Part shown: positions 7,521 through 14,308 of the stretch, in pieces
Position numbering within the stretch: the stretch's first letter is position 1
Layout of the letters: each line of letters begins with the position of its first letter
Source of the DNA: Lachnospiraceae bacterium
GTDB taxonomy: Bacteria; Bacillota_A; Clostridia; Lachnospirales; Lachnospiraceae
Assembly: GCA_009774465.1 (NCBI GenBank)
Contig: VSNT01000036.1
Location: 1 to 27,998, forward strand
Length of the DNA stretch: 27,998 nucleotides
Reading direction: 5' to 3'
Translations under genes and position numbers: made by a program
Notes under the pieces: generated by a model
Told to the model about the DNA's origin: nothing
Seen by the model: only the letters and a program-made list of their open reading frames with translations
The model's database searches: none

Positions 7521-8383
7521 AACTGTTCCTCCTTTTTACCTGAAAACTTCATCTGTGCAACAGAAACACATACGATTACGATAAAGAATACTACCGCATT
7601 GGCACTTTGGAAGCCAAACTGCCCGCCTGACATACCATTGTTATAAATCAGGTAAGAAATAGATTCCGTGCTCTGTGCAGGTCCGCCCTTGGTCAAAGCC
7701 ATAATCTGATCAAACACCATCAGGAAATTCTTTACACAAAGCACCATATTAATGGAAAAGAAAGGAATAATCAGCGGGAAGGTCAGATATTTAAACTGCT
7801 TCCAGCCCGTAGCGCCATCCAGCCCGCCTGCTTCATACACATCCTCCGGTACCGTCTGAAGTCCTGAAATATAAATGATGGTATTCATTGCAATTGCCTG
7901 CCATGCACAGACGATCATGATGCCGAACCATGCCGAACCGGGATCAGATAAAATGCTTGATTTTAATGACTCAATTCCAATCATGGAAGCAAGTGCCGGA
8001 AGAATATAGGTGAAAAAGTAATTAAAAATGTAACCAACAACCAGTGCGCCTAAAATATTGGGCAGAAAATATGCACCTCTGAAAAAGCTTTTTGCTTTTA
8101 TGGAACTGTTAAGTGCCAGTGCCAGGAGCAGTGCTATCACATTTGTCACAATAGTTGACACGATTGCCAGCTTAAACGTAAACAGATAAGATTTTCCAAC
8201 CCGGGCATCTGAAAATAAATCAATGTAATTTCTAAATCCCACCCAGTCATAGCTGCCGAAGCCTTTGAAATTGGTAAAGCTGTATATGACGCCTCTTATC
8301 AGAGGAATCGTGTTAAAACAGATAAACAGAGCCAGTATGGGAATCGTAATCAATAAAAATGTTCTTTTTCTTTCATTTTTCAT
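7517..8383 (-). CDS. Sugar ABC transporter permease, MalF/MsmF type (CUT1)
   Basis: This 288-residue permease begins with a basic stretch and a membrane helix (TFLLITIPILALFICFNTIP), then VIYSFTNFKGFGSYDWVGFRNY, a hallmark of MalF-like CUT1 subunits. The EAA loop is DVYEAGGLDGATGWKQFKYL; 'EAG' in place of 'EAA' is a common variant. AAAGGAGA lies about 10 bases before the ATG. It follows the binding-protein gene after 21 bases and overlaps the next permease by 4, so it is the middle gene of the transport unit. Its protein forms a heterodimer with the MalG-type partner. Confidence 0.93.
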   Translation of the reverse strand: MKNERKRTFLLITIPILALFICFNTIPLIRGVIYSFTNFKGFGSYDWVGFRNYIDLFSDARVGKSYLFTFKLAIVSTIVTNVIALLLALALNSSIKAKSFFRGAYFLPNILGALVVGYIFNYFFTYILPALASMIGIESLKSSILSDPGSAWFGIMIVCAWQAIAMNTIIYISGLQTVPEDVYEAGGLDGATGWKQFKYLTFPLIIPFFSINMVLCVKNFLMVFDQIMALTKGGPAQSTESISYLIYNNGMSGGQFGFQSANAVVFFIVIVCVSVAQMKFSGKKEEQL

Positions 8384-8404
8384 GGCATCTTCTCTCCTTT
8401 ACCC

Positions 8405-9691
8405 TCACACATTTTTATGCTCTTTTTCATAGGCCTGCACCAGCCGGATGATGTCTCTGTTATACCGCTGCCAGTCCGTATCAAATTTCTTTAAGAAAGC
8501 ATCCACATCCTGCTGTATCAGGAACGTTTGAAGCTGGGCATCCACCGCCATCTCGGAAGGATAATAATGATCCTGATAATCTGTCATGTTTCCTGCTTCA
8601 ATAAATTCCAGCATTCCATCCAGCATGGGAGAAAGCTTAAATTCTCCTGCCTTGCAGGGAACTGCATTCTGGTCATCAATATATTTCTGTATGTTTTCAT
8701 CTGCAAGGAGGAAATCCAAAACCTCATAGGCTGCCTCTTTGTTCTTACAGTCTGCTGTCACACAAAAGCCAAGGTCAATTCCTGAATTCAATGTACGATC
8801 TTCTTTATTATCACTTGCAGGCATAACAAAGGAATCTATGTTCAAATCTGGATTCACCGATAAAATCTGAGGTGTGGCATAGCTTCCGATAGGGTACATT
8901 GCCGACTCTCCTCTTGCAAAAGCGGTACACGCATCATTATATCCGTAAGCAAAGGGATCATCCGGCCCGTAAGGCAAAAGCTCCAGATATTTTTCAGACA
9001 GCTCTCTGTACTCCTTTGTAAAGTTGGTGTTTCCACTGTTCACCTGTTTGGCTGTATCTGATGGCGAAAGCTCTACTGCCATAGCATTCCAGGGTGCCAG
9101 GCAGGTCCAGGTATCCTTAAAGCCAAAGTAAAAAGGTAATATGCCCTCTGCCTTTATTTCCTCACATAATGCCTTCATCTCATCCCATGTTTCAGGAATC
9201 TGCCAGCCATGTTCTTCAAACATATCCCTGTTATAAAGAACCCCTGCCGCATTTGCCACATAAGGCACAATGTATGTACCTTCCGTGGGAACCAGCTCTA
9301 ATGATTCCGCAATATCCAGATATCCCTGATTGATTCCTTTAAGTCCTTCATAATCGGAAACATCTGAAAGAATCTGTGCATCCACAAAATAAGAATAATT
9401 AATGTCTCCGCCAATCCCTATGATATCCGGATAATCTTCTCTGATAAATCTTGTTCTGAGTATTGTCATTGCATCATTTGGTGAGCTGATCTTTAAGCTG
9501 ATATTGTCGTGTGTGGCATTGAATTCGTCTTCCACCATGTCAAAATAAGTCGCCGCTTCCGGCTTATATTGCACAATTTCGATCTCAACCTTTTGACCAT
9601 CAGCCGCCTTGCCGCAGCCCTGTATGACAAATGCCGTCATTATGCAGCATAATGCTGCCCCCAGATACTTAATCCTCTTCCCTTTCATCAT
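8405..9691 (-). CDS. Sugar ABC transporter substrate-binding lipoprotein (family 1)
   Basis: This 428-residue extracellular binding protein starts with a basic n-region, a hydrophobic core and the lipobox VIQGC with the lipidated cysteine at residue 26. The mature part shows the family-1 pattern: an early KPEAATYFDMVEDEFNATH, PDIIGIGGDINYSYF, a mid-protein GWQIPETWDEMKALCEEIKA, and a late GFCVTADCKNKEAAYEVLDF. It captures the sugar and delivers it to the two downstream permeases. GAAGGAGA lies before two adjacent ATGs, and either could be used. As first gene of the operon it has a promoter region (9720-9826) shared with the divergent AraC-type regulator. Confidence 0.94.
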   Translation of the reverse strand: MMKGKRIKYLGAALCCIMTAFVIQGCGKAADGQKVEIEIVQYKPEAATYFDMVEDEFNATHDNISLKISSPNDAMTILRTRFIREDYPDIIGIGGDINYSYFVDAQILSDVSDYEGLKGINQGYLDIAESLELVPTEGTYIVPYVANAAGVLYNRDMFEEHGWQIPETWDEMKALCEEIKAEGILPFYFGFKDTWTCLAPWNAMAVELSPSDTAKQVNSGNTNFTKEYRELSEKYLELLPYGPDDPFAYGYNDACTAFARGESAMYPIGSYATPQILSVNPDLNIDSFVMPASDNKEDRTLNSGIDLGFCVTADCKNKEAAYEVLDFLLADENIQKYIDDQNAVPCKAGEFKLSPMLDGMLEFIEAGNMTDYQDHYYPSEMAVDAQLQTFLIQQDVDAFLKKFDTDWQRYNRDIIRLVQAYEKEHKNV

Positions 9692-9719
9692 ATTATCTCC
9701 TTCTTTTTTTGATAATTTG

Positions 9720-9748
9720 ATTTTAACATACCATTATGCTATCAATAA
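9720..9748 (-). promoter_or_regulatory. Sugar operon promoter (weak -35)
   Basis: On the minus strand TTATTG (9743-9748) is followed after 17 bases by TAAAAT (9720-9725). The -35 is poor, which fits a promoter needing an activator bound just upstream; the repeated ATTTTGG sites (9757-9826) are placed for this. Confidence 0.4.
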
Positions 9749-9756
9749 ATACCATG

Positions 9757-9826
9757 ATTTTGGATGTTTTATGCCAAAATACTATTTTTATAGTATATAT
9801 TTGAAATCATCTAGCATTTTGGTATA
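9757..9826. promoter_or_regulatory. Likely AraC-family operator: three ATTTTGG half-sites
   Basis: ATTTTGG occurs at 9757-9763 (plus), 9774-9780 (minus) and 9816-9822 (plus). The second and third sit in a longer inverted repeat: the minus strand of 9770-9784 reads TAGTATTTTGGCATA and 9812-9826 reads TAGCATTTTGGTATA, 13 of 15 identical. The sites lie between the divergent promoters and overlap the regulator's -10, so one protein could activate the operon and repress itself. Confidence 0.6.
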
Positions 9827-9830
9827 TAAT
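9801..9830 (+). promoter_or_regulatory. Promoter of the AraC-type regulator gene
   Basis: TTGAAA (9801-9806) is followed after 18 bases by TATAAT (9825-9830). It overlaps the third ATTTTGG half-site, suggesting autoregulation. The start near 9837 gives a leader of about 100 nt. Confidence 0.5.
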
Positions 9831-9843
9831 ATAAAATAAAGTT

Positions 9844-9906
9844 CAGCCATTCAATTATATTGGCAGGCAAAATGTATATTCTGGTGACTTATGAATGGCA
9901 TGGCTG
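9844..9906 (+). other. Overlapping inverted repeats in the regulator's leader
   Basis: GCCATTCA (9846-9853) can pair with TGAATGGC (9892-9899), and alternatively CAGCCAT (9844-9850) with ATGGCTG (9900-9906). The two pairings share the same 5' arm and so exclude each other. They may be leader RNA structures or a DNA-binding dyad. Confidence 0.4.
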
Positions 9907-9935
9907 TTACACGATATGACATTTTGAGGTGATTT

Positions 9936-10790
9936 ATGAGTGAAGTGATCTTTTCTGTTTTTCCAAGTGAAAATTTTGTTGACCTGGGATTATACCAATT
10001 TGGCTGGGAACAGTGTGATCCTTCTCATTCTTTTGGCCCTGCCGCCCGAAATCACTATTTATTCCATCTATGCCTGTCCGGAACCGGAACATTGTATGCA
10101 GAAAATGCAAAAGGAATATCTATCACCTATCAGATCAAAAGCGGACAGGGCTTTATGCTTTTTCCAGGTCAGATCTGTACTTATATTGCGGATCATGAAA
10201 TCCCCTGGGAATATGCCTGGGTGGAATTTGACGGACTGCGGGCAAAGGAAACCGTTGAACTTGCCGGCTTAAATCTGGATCAGCCGGTTTATAAAGCGCG
10301 CCACAAAGATATTGCAGAAACCATGAAAGAGGAACTTCTTTATATTGTTAACCATAAGGAGGAATCCCCCTTTCACCTGATCGGCCATCTTTATCTGTTC
10401 ATTGATGGTCTGGTTCGTTCCTCCTCCTCTACCCAAATCAGTAAAGGAAACAGTCTGCGCGACTTTTATATTAAGGAAGCCTTTTCTTATATAGAGCAAA
10501 ACTTCCAGAATAATATTTCTGTGGAAGATATTGCAGCCACCTGCGGATTAAACCGCAGTTACTTTGGAAAAATTTTTCACGAAAATACGGGGAAGTCCCC
10601 ACAGGAATTTTTGATTTCCTACCGCATGACCAAAGCAGCAGAGCTTTTAAAATTAACAGAATTATCCATTGCAGATATTGGAAATGCAGTGGGCTATCCA
10701 AACCAACTGCACTTTTCCAGAGCTTTTAAGAATGTTTATGGTACTTCCCCCAGGCAATGGAGGAATGAAAATGGAAGGAGAAATTTATGA
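9936..10790 (+). CDS. AraC-family transcriptional regulator of the sugar operon
   Basis: This 284-residue regulator has an N-terminal cupin-like sugar-sensing half (about 20-150, with IKSGQGFMLFPGQICTYIAD and WEYAWVEFDG) and a C-terminal AraC/XylS pair of helix-turn-helix motifs (about 178-280). The latter carries ISVEDIAATCGLNRSYFGKI and LSIADIGNAVGYPNQLHFSR followed by FKNVYGTSPRQWR. GAGGTGA lies about 6 bases before the ATG. It is divergent from the alpha-galactoside operon, the arrangement seen for MsmR/RafR regulators, and probably activates that operon when substrate is bound. Its last four bases overlap the start of the next gene, tying that gene to it. Confidence 0.93.
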   Translation: MSEVIFSVFPSENFVDLGLYQFGWEQCDPSHSFGPAARNHYLFHLCLSGTGTLYAENAKGISITYQIKSGQGFMLFPGQICTYIADHEIPWEYAWVEFDGLRAKETVELAGLNLDQPVYKARHKDIAETMKEELLYIVNHKEESPFHLIGHLYLFIDGLVRSSSSTQISKGNSLRDFYIKEAFSYIEQNFQNNISVEDIAATCGLNRSYFGKIFHENTGKSPQEFLISYRMTKAAELLKLTELSIADIGNAVGYPNQLHFSRAFKNVYGTSPRQWRNENGRRNL

Positions 10791-11455
10791 AAAAATCAGC
10801 CAAAGCTGTTTCTATTATCGGCGGTGCCGACGGTCCCACCAGCATATTTATTGCAGGCCGCCACAAAGAAAAAAATTTTTTCAGGCGCATAAAGTCTGCT
10901 TATATAAACAGAAAATACAAAAGGAAAAGAGCCCTTGCCGCAAAATCCATCCATCCAAATCCTCACACCATAGAGGAAGTCATTCTGTACATCAGGCAGC
11001 AGTACAGCGCTTTTGAGGCAGATGATTCCTATTATTGCTACAAGGAACGGAAACGGGGCATGAAAATGGCTCTGATTCAGCGGGAAAAACCGGAACTTTT
11101 AGGTGGGGAAAAACATTTTGATCCCCCTTCAGATTTTCAAAATATGGAGGCTGTAAATAAATGGCAGCGAGAGCTTGACGACTATATCCATGATTGTGAG
11201 AGAAAAACAGAGCTGATTTCAAATGAAGTTTTTCCTGTTGATTATCATTTGTTTCTTATCAATAAGGAAGCGCAGGGCACTTTGGAAGTGGAAATTGAAA
11301 CCCTCCGCTCACTTCTTAGCATCTCCTGGTCGGGAGATAAGAAAATCATGGAGCCGATTTCAAAGGACATTTACCTTTATTATGGCGTTTCCCAAAGGGA
11401 CATTGATGAAAAGACTGAGAGATATCTTGGGCTTTTGGCCTGTTTGTCTTCTTAA
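10787..11455 (+). CDS. Unknown protein with N-terminal GGADGPTSIF motif, coupled to the AraC regulator
   Basis: The function of this 222-residue soluble protein is not recognised. Residues 9-24 (SIIGGADGPTSIFIAG) match a signature of the beta subunits of sodium-translocating decarboxylases (OadB/GcdB), but the membrane helices of those proteins are absent. Next come a basic stretch (about 28-50, RRIKSAYINRKYKRKRALAA) and a mixed alpha/beta region with the hydrophobic, acidic end DIDEKTERYLGLLACLSS. A GGAGG sits inside the end of the araC frame, 7-8 bases before the ATG, and the genes overlap by 4 bases, so translation is coupled. Its stop is 3 bases from that of the convergent Rpn-family gene. 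Automatic annotation may wrongly call it a decarboxylase subunit. Confidence 0.8.
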   Translation: MKKSAKAVSIIGGADGPTSIFIAGRHKEKNFFRRIKSAYINRKYKRKRALAAKSIHPNPHTIEEVILYIRQQYSAFEADDSYYCYKERKRGMKMALIQREKPELLGGEKHFDPPSDFQNMEAVNKWQRELDDYIHDCERKTELISNEVFPVDYHLFLINKEAQGTLEVEIETLRSLLSISWSGDKKIMEPISKDIYLYYGVSQRDIDEKTERYLGLLACLSS

Positions 11456-11458
11456 TCC

Positions 11459-12364
11459 TCACAGATTATTTTCCATATAAAGCTGTTCCCGATAGCTCTG
11501 ACTGGAAAGTGCACGTTCCAGGTCGGCATCTCTTCCGGCGCTCTTTAATAGTTGAACCAACTGCAAAAGTTTGTTCTCTCCATTTTCAAATCCTTTTTTC
11601 TGCCCTGATTCGAATCCACTCTGATAAGCTGAATTCCGTTCCATCTCCATATACTTTTCTTCATCAAATTCAAATATACACATTTCTACCGCCTCCGCCC
11701 GGTTTTTAGAAAGAAATTCTGATAACACTTCATGCTCAATGCAATAGTCAACAGCCTTTTCCACTGCTTCCTTAAAGGGCATGGTTCTGGCAAATACCCT
11801 GACCTGTTCCACATACTCTGCATACTCTCCAAGCAATCGGCATGCTTTCATTAATTCTTTATTATGCCCCCAGTTGATGTTATATACCGTTACAATAAGC
11901 TCCAGTTCAGAACAAGGCTGCTTCTTTTCAAAGGCTTCCGAAAGCCTTAGCTGGTATTTCTCAGGCTGGAAGTCCGTTCCATTATAAAACACAACAAATC
12001 TTGGTGCAGGCAGCCTTACCAGCGTTTTTCCATACAGGCTTTCGTCTTTAACAATTCCCTGCAGTACTTTCGCCACGTAAATCAGGTCACGCAGCGGCAT
12101 ATTGGGATTAACCGTAGACTGATGTTCATACAGCATCAGTTCATAATCAAATACAAAAGAAATATCATTTTTATAATTCATGTATACTGCATTTTCAAGA
12201 GTGGTTACTTCCAGATGTTCCACATCGGTGTATGCAGTTTTATTCAATGCATTGTATAGACTTAACAGGTTCTCTTTTTTCTTAAACAACATTCGGAATA
12301 CGGTGTCTTTGTAATTCCTTTTTGGATTTGCAGCATTTGTACTTTCTTTCTTATTTTCCTTCAT
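11459..12364 (-). CDS. Rpn-family recombination-promoting nuclease / putative transposase (PD-(D/E)XK)
   Basis: This 301-residue protein opens with NYKDTVFRMLFKKKENLLSL and has the nuclease-fold core DISFVFDYELMLYEHQS (D67, then E80-x-Q82), followed by NPNMPLRDLIYVAKVLQ and the strand PAPRFVVFYNG. These are hallmarks of the Rpn/PDDEXK_2 family; E. coli RpnA-E promote RecA-independent recombination. The C-terminal half (about 210-300) is charged and helical with a FESGQKKGFENGENKLLQL segment. ACAGGAGGA precedes the ATG by 6 bases, but it can pair with an upstream complement (12419-12427). Family members are often multicopy in gut Clostridia. No second copy or transposon end is seen here, and cellular activity is not established. 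Confidence 0.85.
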   Translation of the reverse strand: MKENKKESTNAANPKRNYKDTVFRMLFKKKENLLSLYNALNKTAYTDVEHLEVTTLENAVYMNYKNDISFVFDYELMLYEHQSTVNPNMPLRDLIYVAKVLQGIVKDESLYGKTLVRLPAPRFVVFYNGTDFQPEKYQLRLSEAFEKKQPCSELELIVTVYNINWGHNKELMKACRLLGEYAEYVEQVRVFARTMPFKEAVEKAVDYCIEHEVLSEFLSKNRAEAVEMCIFEFDEEKYMEMERNSAYQSGFESGQKKGFENGENKLLQLVQLLKSAGRDADLERALSSQSYREQLYMENNL

Positions 12365-12369
12365 ATTTT

Positions 12370-12445
12370 TCCTCCTGTTTTAAGAATCCCTTTTCCTGCC
12401 GGAAAGGAAAATGAAATGACAGGAGGACAGCCCCAGATCCTCCTG
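12370..12445 (-). promoter_or_regulatory. Leader with mutually exclusive hairpins over the Shine-Dalgarno of the Rpn gene
   Basis: On the minus-strand transcript three segments follow in order: CAGGAGGA (12445-12438), TCCTCCTGT (12427-12419) and the true ribosome site ACAGGAGGA (12378-12370). Segment 2 pairs perfectly with either segment 1 (8 bp, 10-base loop) or segment 3 (9 bp, enclosing 40 bases). The enclosed part holds its own 7-bp hairpin (12391-12397 with 12405-12411). One fold hides the ribosome site and the other frees it. Confidence 0.65.
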
Positions 12446-12745
12446 CTTATATAGAATGTTGACTGGAATAAAAGCATGGATTTTCTGAAACTGAAAATAT
12501 AGATGGTATCATAGAAGATATCTGATTTGCCCTTAAGAAAATATGCTTTTTATTAAAATAACATATAAAAGATAAAATTTCAACCATTTTTTGTTAATAC
12601 ATAAAAATATATTTTGGGATTTCCGTAGCCAATACACGCAACTTATTTTAACTTTTCACCACTAAAATGTTAACTTTTCTTGGTGGACTTCCTATAAGGT
12701 TAAGCATATACTTATGTTAAAAATAGTTGCAAAGGTAGGTTTTTT
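12446..12745. other. 300-bp AT-rich region between the Rpn gene and the acyltransferase
   Basis: No gene is seen. It must hold the promoters of both divergent genes. On the plus strand TTAACTTTTC occurs twice, at 12648-12657 and 12670-12679, 22 bases apart, with CACCA (12657-12661) and TGGTG (12681-12685) as an imperfect dyad around the second copy. No clear minus-strand promoter could be picked out. Confidence 0.5.
12670..12698 (+). promoter_or_regulatory. Candidate promoter of the first acyltransferase gene
   Basis: TTAACT (12670-12675) is followed after 17 bases by TATAAG (12693-12698), about 40 bases before the ribosome site. The -35 lies in the second copy of a TTAACTTTTC direct repeat, which may be a regulator site. 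Confidence 0.4.
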
Positions 12746-13807
12746 ATGAGAAAATATTATATAGACAACATCAGATGGATTACGATTATACTGGTGATTT
12801 TTTACCACGTTATCTATATGTTTAACGGAATTGCCACCGCAGGGGTAATCGGCCCCTTTCATGAAAAGCAGTATCAGGACAGTATCCAATATATTCTCTA
12901 TCCCTGGTTTATGGTTCTGCTTTTCATCCTTGCAGGAATGAGTTCCCGTTATTATCTTGAAAACCACACTATAAAGGAATTTGTTCGTTCAAGAACCCGA
13001 AAGCTGCTTGTTCCTTCCACAATTGGCCTACTGGTATTTGGATGGATACAGGGTTATGTGAGTATGCTGATCAGCGATGCTTTCCATACAATGCCGGATA
13101 CCATTCCCGGATTTGCCATGTACTTCATTATGGTATTGTCGGGAACAGGCGTATTGTGGTTTATTCAGATGTTATGGCTTTTTTCCATGCTTCTGGCGTT
13201 GATAAGAAAGTATGAAAAGGGAAAGTTATATGCATTTGGGGGAAAAGCCAATATTCTCGCAATGGTGCTTTTGGTGATTCCTGTTTACTTGTCAGGGCTT
13301 ATTTTAAACACTCCTGTTATCTGCGTTTACAGATTCGGCATCTATGGTTTTACTTTTTTTCTGGGCTATTTTGTGTTTGCTCATGAAAAAGTGACAGACC
13401 GTATCATCAAGTACAGGGGGCCCCTCCTTGTTGGTACAGCCTTTTTTGCTTCTATTTATCTGTTCACTCATTGGGGAGACAATTATGCAGCTATGCCGAC
13501 TGTAAATTGTATTCCGGCAGTTGCTTATGGCTGGAGCGCCTGCCTTACAATCATTGGCTGCATGAAAAAATGGGGCAACACAATGCCTGCATTTGCTTCT
13601 TTTCTTTCAAAACGAAGCTTTGGCCTGTATATTTTTCATTACCTGCCATTATCGGCTGTCGCTTATGCGCTTCGTAACTTTACCAGCCTTTCGCCGCTTT
13701 TCATCTACCTGCTCACCGGGCTTGCCGCCTTTGCAGGCAGCCTGCTCCTGTACGAAATTATTTCACGCATTCCAGTTCTTCGCTGGTGTATTCTCGGCAG
13801 GAAGTAA
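12746..13807 (+). CDS. Acyltransferase 3 family integral membrane protein
   Basis: This 353-residue polytopic protein has about ten membrane helices. It opens with YYIDNIRWITIILVIFYHVIY, the 'D.iR...i..V...H' start of acyltransferase-3 enzymes (OafA/NodX/WecH type), which transfer acetyl or other acyl groups to sugars or lipids at the membrane. Further family features are PWFMVLLFILAGMSSRYYL and FVRSRTRKLLVPSTIGLL ('R...L..P'), and a late SFGLYIFHYLPL. The ribosome site is AAAGGTAGG. An XRE/AbrB regulator gene follows 72 bases downstream on the same strand and may share its transcript. The acceptor molecule cannot be told from the sequence. Confidence 0.88.
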   Translation: MRKYYIDNIRWITIILVIFYHVIYMFNGIATAGVIGPFHEKQYQDSIQYILYPWFMVLLFILAGMSSRYYLENHTIKEFVRSRTRKLLVPSTIGLLVFGWIQGYVSMLISDAFHTMPDTIPGFAMYFIMVLSGTGVLWFIQMLWLFSMLLALIRKYEKGKLYAFGGKANILAMVLLVIPVYLSGLILNTPVICVYRFGIYGFTFFLGYFVFAHEKVTDRIIKYRGPLLVGTAFFASIYLFTHWGDNYAAMPTVNCIPAVAYGWSACLTIIGCMKKWGNTMPAFASFLSKRSFGLYIFHYLPLSAVAYALRNFTSLSPLFIYLLTGLAAFAGSLLLYEIISRIPVLRWCILGRK

Positions 13808-13835
13808 ACAAAATGATGTCAATCTATAAATAAAT

Positions 13836-13855
13836 ATGCTTAAATGATTAGGCAT
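13836..13855. promoter_or_regulatory. Short inverted repeat before the XRE/AbrB gene
   Basis: ATGCTTAA (13836-13843) and TTAGGCAT (13848-13855) form an 8-bp stem (one G.U as RNA) with a 4-base loop, ending 10 bases before the ribosome site. It could be an operator for the regulator it precedes or a leader hairpin. Confidence 0.4.
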
Positions 13856-13879
13856 AGGAGTCAAATAGGAGAAAAGAAA

Positions 13880-14308
13880 ATGTTCAAAGATAATCTGGTT
13901 CAGCTTAGAAAATATCATCGTCTTACTCAGGAGGACATTGCGGAAAAGCTGGGTGTAACAAGGCAGGCCATTGCAAAATGGGAGGCCGGAGAAACCATCC
14001 CCGACCTGGATAAATGCAAAATACTGGCTGAAATTTTTGAAGTCTCCCTTGACGACCTGGCCAATTATGAGCCGGAAGAAAATATGGGGCTTCATATTCC
14101 CCCAAAAGGAAAACATCTTTTTGGCGTTGTTACCGTTGGAGACAAAGGGCAGATTGTGATTCCCGCAAAGGCAAGAAAAACCTTTTCCATCTCCGCCGGC
14201 GACCAGCTTGTGGTTTTAGGAGATGAGTCCCAGGGGCTGGCCCTTCTTAAGTCAGACGCCTTCCTGCATATGGCAGACTTAATTGCAAATTATACACTTA
14301 AAGCCTGA
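13880..14308 (+). CDS. XRE-family helix-turn-helix regulator with C-terminal SpoVT/AbrB domain
   Basis: This 142-residue DNA-binding protein fuses two domains. Residues 1-60 are a Cro/CI-type helix-turn-helix (LVQLRKYHRLTQEDIAEKLG, VTRQAIAKWEAGETIPDLDK). Residues about 78-122 are an AbrB-like swapped-hairpin barrel (VVTVGDKGQIVIPAKARKTF, then GDQLVVLGDE). Such fusions occur in Clostridia as transition-state or stress regulators. The start chosen has TAGGAG about 9 bases upstream; an in-frame earlier start at 13844 has none. Its 3' end overlaps that of the convergent acyltransferase by 11 bases. It lies between two acyltransferase genes and may regulate one or both. Confidence 0.88.
   Translation: MFKDNLVQLRKYHRLTQEDIAEKLGVTRQAIAKWEAGETIPDLDKCKILAEIFEVSLDDLANYEPEENMGLHIPPKGKHLFGVVTVGDKGQIVIPAKARKTFSISAGDQLVVLGDESQGLALLKSDAFLHMADLIANYTLKA

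Noticed and set aside
10787..11455. Sodium-translocating decarboxylase beta subunit
   Set aside because: Only the short GGADGPTSIF motif is shared; the many membrane helices of true beta subunits are missing.
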